DNA of 64,000 nt from Paracentrotus lividus (lineage: Eukaryota; Echinodermata; Echinoidea; Camarodonta; Echinidae). The notes beneath the pieces are model-generated. The model ran no database searches. It saw only the letters and a list, made by a program, of their open reading frames with translations, and was not told the origin of the DNA. This document shows positions 48,001-60,000 of the stretch, piece after piece (position 1 is the first letter of the stretch; every line of letters begins with the position of its first letter). Where the stretch lies: assembly GCA_940671915.1 (NCBI GenBank), contig CALNVZ010002100.1, positions 6,625,899-6,689,898 of the forward strand, read 5' to 3'. Both the position numbers and the translations under genes were made by a program.

Positions 48001-51000
48001 CAAAAACAAAAACAAAAAACAACAACAACAACAACAACAACAAAACAAACAACTATTTAGGCTTATACTTTTTTGCTTATTGCAGATCACCCGAAACAAC
48101 AAGACATTTTACGCATGAGGACTATTTGCTAATAATTATCTTTAAGGTTAATATTTAACGAGTTTTATTAGATATTTCCAATGTGAATGTTCAATATCTG
48201 TAAGTACTCCTCGATATCCCTCCCCCCCCCCCCCCCCCCAAAAAAAAAAAAATCCATTCTCATTTGTCATGTTTGTGAAAAAATATATATATATTTTTCA
48301 TAAGAATTAAATATATCCCTTGTAAGTAATTCATTTTAGTTTCAGAAATTCAAAACAAAATAAACTAATAATAAAATTTTAAAAAATAAAAAATAAAGCA
48401 TATGTCACATCATTAACAGGGACTTAGTCTCAATCGAATTCTTTTTAACGTTTGCTATTCTGACTTCACTTTTATAGGCTCTATCCGGAAAAAAAGGGTA
48501 AAGAGTAACATCCACATCATTATATAGGACATCTTAAACCAAAGTATGTGTTTGTTATGCAGGTGTCACATGCACCGTGTTGGCCCACCGTTCGCCACCG
48601 TTCTGGCCAAATTTGTGCACACGGCGGCAAACGGTGAGGCACACGGCGGCAAACGGTGAGGCACACGGCGAAGCGGTTGAAGCCCGTCCAACACGTTAAT
48701 AGGAGCTCGCTGGGCACCCGTTCCCGAGAGGAGTTTCAAGAACGACCGAACTCTTGCCGGGTTATTTAACGGGTGATGACCGGATTTCAGAACGGTCTTA
48801 AACCGGACCAGTCGTTAAAAGGGCGGTAAAAGGACTGAATGAGGACGCCGCACCCGTTTCATGCCCGTTTGCAGGACGGAAATAGACCGTCAGAGGTCGG
48901 GCAACATGAATCGATCACACCCCCCCTTTCCTTTTCCGCATCAAGTACGCCCCCTTGTGGCTAAACTTGCCAACTCCTAGTAGGCCTACATGAAAACCAT
49001 ACGTGAAAGCTACGTTTTTAAATCGGTTGTGCCCTTGATTGTTTACCAACAAGATCAATCAATAACTGAATGAATTTGAGTTAAAAACTAATACCCAGAG
49101 TAATATTTTATGGAACAAAAGTATTATAAGTATACCATGAGGAATAAATCATATGACATAAACAGGGAGATGATTATCAACTTTATTTGGGGGCTGGTTC
49201 GGAATTTATAGTTTTATAGGGGGCCCATATTTTGTCGCATTTGTTTCATTTACTTTAAGCCTCTGTTTCTGTTTTCATATCAATTCAGTTCTGGTTTAAT
49301 TATTTACACTTTACAATAGATTTTATACAATATCGAATTGGTCGTACTTGTTAAATTGTTCTAAATTAGAGTTCTGAAAAGGTGGGAAAGCCTCAAAGTT
49401 TTTATTTCCCCCACAAAGTTTCTTCATTTCTTAATGATATTAGTTTGTATGTCTTGTTATAATTATTGATAGGGGGTCTGCGTTTTTGTTTTCGGGCGTC
49501 CATCCCATCATTATTAAAACAACAACCATGGGGTAGGAGTCGTCCCATACGGGTCACTCCATCCATTCATATACAAGTCATTTATATTATTATTTATTTA
49601 TTCTGGGGGAGGAGCGGGCGATAAGGGGAGGGGGGGGGGCAAACCCCCCTAATTCTCAATTTTAGGCACTGATTTTTTTTGGGTCGGGAAATGCCTGGGT
49701 AAGTCTCTTTTTGTATTTCCGATTCGTTGTAGGCTTCCTTTAAAACCGGTTCAATTTTGGTATGTCATTACCATAACTATATACCCTAACGAAATTAGAT
49801 TAATTACATTAATTATATACAATGTATGGCAAACGAAATTCGTATTTTTTTTTTTGGCAATCTTAAAAGCGGTTTTTCAGATATAAAATACAATGTCATT
49901 TGCATGTATTTTTATTAATACAAATATTATATTAAGGTATTGTCTTTTATAGGCTTATTAATTTATTTATTCACAGTAAAATCACTTAAAAGGGTCGTGT
50001 GTAAAACAATGAAAAAAAAAACAAAAAACAAAAAACTAATCCATGGATCATACAAAAATATCCAAAAAGCAGAATTATGAATGATGTAGGCATTTTTGTG
50101 TATAGAGGGTTATAATTTGGCTAAAAGAATATTGCAATGAAATGATTATGACAAAATATTAGACAATTCATAATATAGTGATTAAGAAATAATAATAAAG
50201 TACTTTTATTATGATAACAATATTTCATTTGATAAAACAAGTTTTAAATATTTCAAAAGCATGAGGATATTTTCGCGGAGAAATGAAAATAATATTTGAT
50301 AAAAACTAATACCATTTTTTTTGTTAATGAAACGCGGGTATAAAGTATACATGTAATTTGGGCAATCGTGTTAGGCCAAACTATACTGGAGCTTATTAGG
50401 AAAGTAGTCTAATGTTAATTTGCAAAGCTGTCATAATAAAACTTTAGAAACTAATGTCAAACAAAACAAAACAAACATGAAAAAAAGAATTATTTTAGAT
50501 CAAATGTCCATAAAGGACCAAATTTTAAATTCTTCTCCCCGACAATGACACTAAAAGTATTTCTGAGATATACTGTGTCTTTTGAAAGCTGCAATATCAT
50601 TCCTCGCTGAGCTTGTGAAGAGACCGATGACATCGAGAGTTACAAAACAAAGGGCGGATTGAAGACACCATAATACGTGATTTGAAGACACCATAAGGGT
50701 AGACCCACCAGTCCAGTCGATCATCGTGCATGACCGCTTTGTGGACGGGTGTGGAGCGTTTGTTCCGTCCTCACACCATCCGCGTACCGACATCACAGCG
50801 CCATTATACCGCCCTTACACCGGGTCTCCAACGACCGGTGCCTGCGGTTCATGCCCGGCGAAAATTTTGAGCATGCTCGAGCATGTTCAAAACACTCGCC
50901 GGGCATGAACCGAAGACAAAATAACGTGAACGTTTTTGACGGGCCATCACCGACCCACCGTGTACCATCACCGGGTATCCTCCGTGTCCCGCCGTTCGCA

Positions 51001-54000
51001 TCAACCTGTTTTGCACGGTCGCGAACGGTGGAAAACGGTGAGTCACCCGGCGAAGAAAACAATTTTCTTTTTCTTGTCAGAGAGCGGTTAGGCCGTTGGG
51101 CAAGCGGTAATCGCACGGACAAAAGTAAAGCATGGACTACAAATGAGACGGTCAGCACGGTAAGAGGCTGGCTAGGACCTGGTATAGACCCGGTATAGAA
51201 CGATACAGACCCGGTGAAAATGATGAAATATGTTAGGTGGCCGGTGCCGTTTTATTGCCGTGTTGCTAATTTTGGTTTTTTGGTGAACGGCGAAGACCCG
51301 TTCATTTTACCCGGTGCATGTGACACCACCATTGTAGATATTTATGCTTGATTAAGGGATCGCAACATCAACCACAAAATAATACATATTATTTCTCAAC
51401 TTTATGTAGAGATTTTGAATGGTGTGAAGGGTGATGAAAGGATTTAAGATTATTTTTTTAAAATACAATTTTCGTTTTTCATTTAGATCCATAGGCCTAC
51501 CTGGTTGTGTTGTTGATAATCCAGACGTGATCATAGGAGTTGTGATTACTGTCAAATCAATATCAATACAAATCTCATTTCAGACGTATTTGTAGTCTCT
51601 ATTTACAAAAGATTTATTATTTTCAATCTTTGACTTTTTAAAATTTATTATCACGTCGTTCTTTTAGAAACCTATGGGATTATATATTCATAAAACATGT
51701 ATAAACTTGAAATTCATATTTTTTTTTATAGATTGGATACAGTGTGGAATGTTTTCATAATCAGGTAATAAGATTAGTTGTGATAAACAACATGTGAAAT
51801 AGCAAAGCATGACTCCGTTGTATTTTGTTTAAATACTGTTTTTGTTTCGAAATTCTCATTAGCAGACTTTACTGTATATCTATTTACAACAGCTAACATT
51901 GTTTTGAATATTATAATATATTACATTAACATGACTATTTTTAATTCATCTATGCGTCTTCTTTTTTTCCAGAAAACATGTAGAAACCTTTCAACTCACA
52001 TTTTTAGGTAGATTACAGTGTGGATTGTATTCATAATCAGGTAATTTAATATATTACATGTGATTTACAATGTCTGAGAGCCGTTTATAAGCCAGGGTTA
52101 ATGTTTAACATGACATGCATAAACACAACAGTTAATATTCATCGCGTCCTTAGTTACACATATACTTGACTTTTGATATCAAACAAATAAATATTAGATA
52201 TTCCTGAAAATGATCCCTGAAATTCAAGAGTCGCTACATGATTGTTTTAGAATGTAAAACTTGAAGAACTTCCTCAAAGGCCTATATATGTTTAGGCCAT
52301 AATATTATGAAAAAAGATTCACTTTCTAATTTGTATAAACAGAAATAAAATACAAGTTTTGAAGCCCCGTTTTTTTCATTAATTTAGCTAAGATGTCAAT
52401 TGGAAAGTCTCGTAAAAATGGATAGGAAAAAGACAAACTTACGATTCTGGCAAAGACTTCCAGTGAACCCAATTGGACATATACACATAAACGATTCAAA
52501 TGATTCGATGCATGTCGCTCCGTTTTCACATGGAGCATTTGTGCATTCATCGACAACTGAAGAAGGATGAAAATAAGATACAAGAAAACAAAAACAGAGA
52601 TAAAATGAAACATAAGAAACAAATAAACACACAAATGAAGTAAGGGGATGAGAGATAGTGGGTTAATTATTATTTGTTCGGCTCATCTGTATTAAATCCA
52701 CCCGCTTCATGAATTTGAAATATGATTAGTATACATATAGTTTAGAACCTTTCTTCCTTTTAATCATGGCAACATAAATTAGAAATAGTTTAAAATATTA
52801 TCATAATTGTTTTGTATTGTGTATACTCGTATAATGTAATCACCTTATATTTTCGTTTCGAACACGTACAGTTTATGCGGCGGTCACAACTCGCCGTAGG
52901 CTACGGTGCACGTGCATGCAACGTAGCCTGCGTTGCATGCACGTTGCATGCAGCAGTCGTGTGTCAATTTCTGCGATTCCTGCGTTTATGTAGTAACGCG
53001 GCGGTCACAACTCGCCGTACCTTCGACGTGCAACTCCCTACTATGGATTTCGTAGAAAAATCGTGCAGCGCAGGTACCTCGCAGGCACGTTGCATGTACG
53101 GCGTGCAGGAAGTTTTTCCAATACCCTCACTACAGAAACGCAGGAATCACACAAATTGACCAATTGATGGCACGTGCCCCGTAGCCTACGACGAGTTGTG
53201 ACCGCCGCATAAGGTTATTGTAAAAACTTCCTGCACGTCGTACATGCAACGTGCCTGCAGGGTACGTGCGCTGCACGAATTTTCTACGAAATCCATCGTA
53301 GGGAGTTGCACGTCGAAGGTACGACGAGTTGTGACCGCAGCATCCGGAGTTTAAATAATTATATTATATTACCTTTTTTTTTTGTGAACATGAAAGAATA
53401 ACAAATAAACTTACCCTAAAAATACATTGTAGGTTCTTTTGTTCTACGTTTTACATAAACTAAACAGCAGAATTCAATACAATAAATCATCTTCTCCCTT
53501 CGCCTTTTTATTTTATTATTATTATTTTTTTTTCGGGGGGGGGTGTCCCATTTCCTCTTTAAGAAAGAAAAAAAGTATCATGCATGTTACGTCAATTATC
53601 TAGATTTTTAAAAAAAACGATGTCACTAAATACATTACACTTATAATTAATCTCTTCAAAGTAAGATAATATTATCAGACTTGTCAGGACTAGCATATTT
53701 TATCGGAGAGAATTTCGCTTTTATAAGCAATATACTAGTTCCTCTTTCATGTTGTATTCTTTATACCGTGTTCTTTCTGGTTGTATTCTTCGTAGTACTG
53801 AATTGCTGTTTGATTACATCAAATGAAAAGATCCGGAATTTCCCTTCCATTCACTAGCCCGGCATTAGCCAAGATTAAAGGGCTTGTTTCATATTTAAAG
53901 ACCCTATTAACATCGCTTTATTGCACAACCGGGCAATAAAACGAACCACGAGTCTCGCCTGATTTCGCTATCAATAAAACACACAATATGACCATTTGAC

Positions 54001-57000
54001 CCCTAGATAACCTCTGACCTCATCATCTTCATCAACACGCAAGTGGTATTAACCAAGGATAATTTATACCAGGGGTGAAAAAAAAACTGCTATAAAAGAA
54101 AAAATGAGTGAAAGTTATACAAAAATTTAAAGAAAAGTTTACCTTTTATTTGACCTTTTGACCCCTATATGACCCTTGATCTCATCATCCTCATCAACAC
54201 ACATGTGGCATTAGCCAAGATTAATTTACACCAAGTGTGAACACAATTGGTGGAGAAATAAAGAAATGAGACAAGTTAAAGGAAAAGTGATTACTCGGTC
54301 TCAGCCGAACTTCGTTCAGACTAGACAATAAAAAATATTTTAATTAACACTTGTTAACATTTAGAATTGGCACTTGAACTGTTGATTTATCATATACATA
54401 CTGCATAAAACATTGTTTTTTAGAAAGGGCAGTGATGCACTCTAACAAATAGAGGTTCAACTTTTAGGGTGCAATTTTGTCGCTATAGCTATACCATTGT
54501 TAAAAGGTGCAAGTTTGCACCAAATTGACACATTTGAGGTGCAAATCTTCACCGTTTGAGAATATTGAACCCTATGGCCCATATTCTGAATCACAGACTG
54601 AGTTTGTATGAGTTGCAAGTTCGTGCAAAGCTATTGTTCGATTCTTTTTTTTTCTGATACATCAGTCAACATTAGACAAAAGGATTGCACAATAGCTTTG
54701 CACGAACTTGCAACGCATACAAACTCAGTCTTCGATTCAGAATATGGGCCAAAGGGTGCAATATTGAATCTTTTGGTCATCAGGGTTGCAAATTTGCACC
54801 AGACAGGTCCAAAAGCTAAAGTGAAGAAATTTTGCAACATATATTTCTTAGTGTGCTATAAAATAAAAATAAAAAAGCTTTATGTATCACAAACAAATAA
54901 AATTGTAAGCACCCATGTAATCATGCTTCCAATAAAAAAATAAAAAAAAACACAAAAAAAAAACGTGCATTTCTACTATCAACTCTGACCTGGTATCAAT
55001 GTAACATTGAAGTAAAACCCTCGTGTGCAGCAAGTTTGGTCTGATCGAAGAACAAATGTCAGCATCTGTGTGTCAGAGTAGATGTCGTCCGGTAGGCTAG
55101 ATCCAGTCAATTGATAAATGGGTGGGTCATCCATTTCGTGGATGAAGAGGGTTGCTATTCCAATGTCGAAGTCGATAAACTCGACCTTGATCGCCGTATT
55201 CTGGAGGGCTTGGTCGATATACCATCTGACGTTGATGTCGCCTCCAGGAAGTATAGGATAACCAAGGGTGGTGAACGATCTCGAGGATGAAGTGTCGTTG
55301 AGTTCGACGGCGATGCCGAAGGACGCAATGGGTTCTGGTCCAGGGTCTGAGATACATAAAGAGATTAGCAATGTAATTTAATTTTAATTTAGCCTTTTTT
55401 CTATTTAGATTGTTGGTTGTATATTCAACTGCAACAATATAAATGGTCAACCACAGAAACCTCTGTAGAAATGAATTCAATTCTAAACCAATATCCTCTC
55501 TATTGTAAATCTCATTCTCACCGCATCACAAACCCACACTATGAAACAAAGGTTTAATTTTACAGGCCTAGGATTTTTCCCACGTGGCCGAGACGTTTCC
55601 CACGAAGGTGAGGGACCAAGAGGCCGATGGTACACCAGGCCAATTTTTCTCATATCGTATTTTCTTTCATTAAGATGATTTTCTGCTAATAAAAGAAAAT
55701 ACGATATACAATCCTCGGCCTCCTGGACCCCTGGTTTTGTGGGAAGACCCCGTTATAAAGGTGTGGGCTATACAATGTTAATTTTGAGAGTACGTACATC
55801 TAAAGGTGCAACTTTGCACAGTAGGGTGAAGGATTACATCGTAAAGGTACAGATCTGCCATTGACAATTCAAAGGTGCAAAGTTTTAAATTATTTATTAT
55901 AGACCCTATATATATAAAAAAAAAAAAAAAAACCATTATGTTTTAGCAAAAAATATTAGCAAATGAAAGGTATAACAATATGTTACCAAAAGTATAAGCT
56001 TGCACCATTAGACCGTTTCCGTCGCCTGGGTAACCATGTTTATACACATCGAGTATCATCTCATGAGTTGGTGATATAGAGACGACAGGTGAATGAGAAT
56101 AGATGTCCACCTGGGTACCCTGCGCATCTGCAAGGTCCACCCTATTACCAGACTCTAGTGAATAAATAGAAACTTCACCGGCCGGTAAATCGAAGTGCTT
56201 GAACTCCACACTAGCTGGTTCGTCCCTGCTTGTGAATCGCATCCTGCACTGATATCTCACATTCTGTAAAGACTGGTTGAAGTAGGGGGTCACGAATTGT
56301 ATAGTCTGGGTATCTTCCTGGATAACGGTTGGGTTACACGCAGGCAGTATCAAGGATTGACCAGTCCACAATGAATGATCTATTGGATAAACACGTAATA
56401 CATTTTTAGAAAGGAAAAAGATATATCTGAGAAAAGAATGGTTGAACGTAGTGACTTTAAACCTGCGTTGCGCCTTCTTCAGGTTTTCTTGTAGCTGAGG
56501 AGATGTGTGTTGCTTGTATGTCTGCATAGAAAGAATAAATACATACAGACACACAAGGAACAGCTACAGCTACAGCTACAAGAAATCCTGAAGAAGGTGC
56601 AACACTGATTTTCCTCAGACTTGACAAACTTCGTAATGGCAATGTTGAGATTAATTGCACTTATTATATATATATATATATAGGAGTGCTCTTTAGTTTA
56701 AAAGAAACTAGTGTCTTATTGAAAAGAGGCCAGAAGCTAATTTCCCAACAGCTTAGTCATTTTGAAAATGGCATTGCCATTTAAATATTCGACACAAAAA
56801 CATTGAATATTTGAAAATATCCTACCGATAATCGACAGATTGACAGTTAGACCGACGCCAGGTTGTTGATTTTGATTGATGTAGAACGTCATTCGCATCT
56901 CATCATCGTACGAATACCAAGTGGTCGATGACACCGAATGGGTCATACATACCCACTCTCCGAATGAATCAAACGTATCAAAGATGCAGAGCATTCCCTG

Positions 57001-60000
57001 TCCAGGTTCCATTACCAAGATGTCTATCTTAATCCATGTGTAGTTTTTGGTGGTGATGAACCAGTGCAGTTGACCCTCTAGGTCAGTCGAGGATGATAGA
57101 TTGACACTCTGTATGGTTATACTTTGGAAAGCATTGGACAGTTCGAAAGCACCACCACTTGATTGGACGAGCGAATCTTGGAATCGATCTATAAGGGACA
57201 AAAGAACAAAATGGACCTAAAGACCTCTCTATAATAATTCTTATTTTTGATTATTTTTAAAACTATTATTTTGAAGCCTTTTATGGTTCTTTGAAGAGAA
57301 TTTTTAGTAAGCATGGTGAGTATCCCTACCAAAAAGCCCTTTCAGAACCCTTTTTTTTTTTTTAAAGAGAGAGTCATAATTACCTTTACATGGATGATTA
57401 TATATATGTGTACAAGTTTCATTTTAAAAGACTTCTTGATTCTTTACACACATATAGCCTACCAAAGGCGTATCTAGGGGAGAAACAGGCGTGCACCCCT
57501 ACTCGAAAAACCACTCATTGATCGTACATGTTAATCGATTACCTTAGCCCCCCCCCCTCCAATGTTCAAACCCTGAATCTGTCGCTGACAGACACAATTC
57601 CTAAAATCATTGTCTAACTCACAAAGAGTCGCCTCGTATTGTGCAACATTGATATTGCTATGAATAAATGTGATTTCTTTGTGATGTGCAATGATAGAGA
57701 GCTTGTGCGTTGATTTGCTAAGTTTTGGTGCTTGAATATCTCAGAGGTTCTTTGTGTGGGAAGCAGGTTAGCCATTCCACGTAACTAGACACCGGGAGCT
57801 GAAATTTGCAACTTCATCAAATCCTAATAATTGGTTCATATTTTACTATATTTTATTCAGAAGTTGTCAATCTTATTTATTTATCAAAGCAGGACTGGCA
57901 GGGGAAAAATATTGCATGGTCGACGTCTCTATTCTTAGTCCCACACTACGCTTTTTATTCTAGTTTCATGTTTTTACACTTATTTGTCACGCAAGTCACG
58001 TTTTTATAATTATGGACACTGACTTAAAATAAAAAGTCAAGTGGTAGTGAAAGTTTGGGATGCTTATTGCCTAATGTCTCAAAATGAAGTCCTGAAAATT
58101 ACAGTAAAATACAGTTAAGTAAAGTAAGGTCCAAAATTAAAAATAGTGTCGTGCCACGCGAGTCACAACACGAAAGTTGAAATATCTCCAACGAAAATGA
58201 CTATTATTATATCGAAGATTTGTTGCTTTCCATTAAGTATGATCAATAGTTGAACTGAAATGAAAAAATAAAACAGATCTGCAAAATAACGTTTTCGAGT
58301 ACACAGCCTTAAAAAGTTGAAATTTGGGGAAAATATCACGCAAGTCACATGGACTGGCTAAGGTAAGGGTGTCTAGACAAGCTCACGAATATTAATTATA
58401 CCAAAGAGGGTGAAAGTTCAGGTCGCCCCCCCCCCAAAAAAAAAAAAAGAAAAAAGAAAAGAAAAACGAAAAAGAAACAAAAAAGAAATGAAGATGGAAA
58501 TCACAGCGGATAAGCTCAAACAAGATCGACACAGAATTTTGAAGAAAAACCATTTGTGACTTGCATGAGCTTTCTCAAAGAGAAGTTTGATTTACAAGAA
58601 AAAATAACAACTTTAAACCTGAACTTTTACTCTCTTTTTTAATGAATAAATTAGGACAAATATAAGGGCTTATTTACAATACTCGCAATGAAGAAAGTAT
58701 TAGGGATCTGAGCCATGAGGAACTGATTTACGGATAATTCTTTCGTTAGAAATTCAAATAGTTATATATCCGATGATATAAGTGACGAGTGAGGATCATT
58801 AAAAATGACCAAGGTATCTTTGAAGACCAATACTTTGATCAAATATTTATCAAAATAGTCTTCATTTGAATATTTTGATAATTGCTTCTTCTATTTATAC
58901 TCTCTTGTACAAAGATTTGGATGAATATTGTAAAAAACAACGGAAAATAATTATTTCCATTACAATTACTGTATACATACCAAGAAAAGAGAATTCTGCC
59001 TCTAATATGAATAAGGAGTAGTGCCATCGCACCAATGAAAGCTGATCTTCATATGTGAGGAGTCAGAATAGATCGGACAATCAAGGAGGATATTCCTGAA
59101 AGTTCTGAGCAATTTCCTCCGTGTTACGATTGATAAATGTTATTGGTCATCTGAAGGAATCTCAAGTTCTAAGAAGTGGCATTTAGAAAGTTCCTGAAGG
59201 ACTGGGAACATGTACTTCACATGTACAACAGGTTCCAAACGAGTTGCAATCGGAGGAGAGTTACACACTGGTCAGAACTATTGAACGAGTAAGTCACTAT
59301 ATGGAAATTCACAGAGTGAGGATGATCTGTCGCCAGTCGTCGATGCGTCTGGTTGAGAAAGAAGTAATTGTATTTAATAGAAATAAGAGTTATTAAACAA
59401 ATAATATTACACAACTTAAAGAATATTTTATGAGGGTTTCATTGGTGTGTATGAACGATTAAGCAGTGAAAGTTTTCACGGTGCACTAAGTATTCTTTCT
59501 TAATGTATGAGAGTACATGGGTAAGGTCCTTTTCAGGACCACTCAAATCCTCAAGAAAAAATACTTGCTGCACCGTTTGAAACCTTCCACTTGCTACACT
59601 TAAATATATTGTCTAAACTCTACCAAACTCATTTAGATTGGACGAGTATATTTTATCATCGCAATTATTAACTCGCAAAGATCGATGCGACATTGTGTGG
59701 ATGATTATAATACATTAGTTGAGTTCATATATCATATGCTAATATGTAGATCTATAAATTTTCTTCAACATTGTTCCAATATGAATCACGTACATGACTA
59801 TCTCTTCTTAAATGAAATAAAATACTTTATAGTACTATTTCCCCTCCCTGTGGGCCTAGGTCTAAAAGCTGCATTAATTTAGGAATGGGTATTTATGTGC
59901 CCCCTTTTTACACATTTTTTTATTACTCCACCCCCCTCTAAATGAAATAGTCCATTATAATCATTCTAATTATGTATAAATATATACAGGTCAGTCTATT

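Noticed and set aside
50749..51198. Open frame of 149 residues with a partner at 23692-24033
   Set aside because: It lies in the GC-rich end of a transposon; frames differ between the two copies and show no domain.
52812..53159. 115-residue Cys/Ala-rich frame
   Set aside because: Translation of the GC-rich foldback arms.
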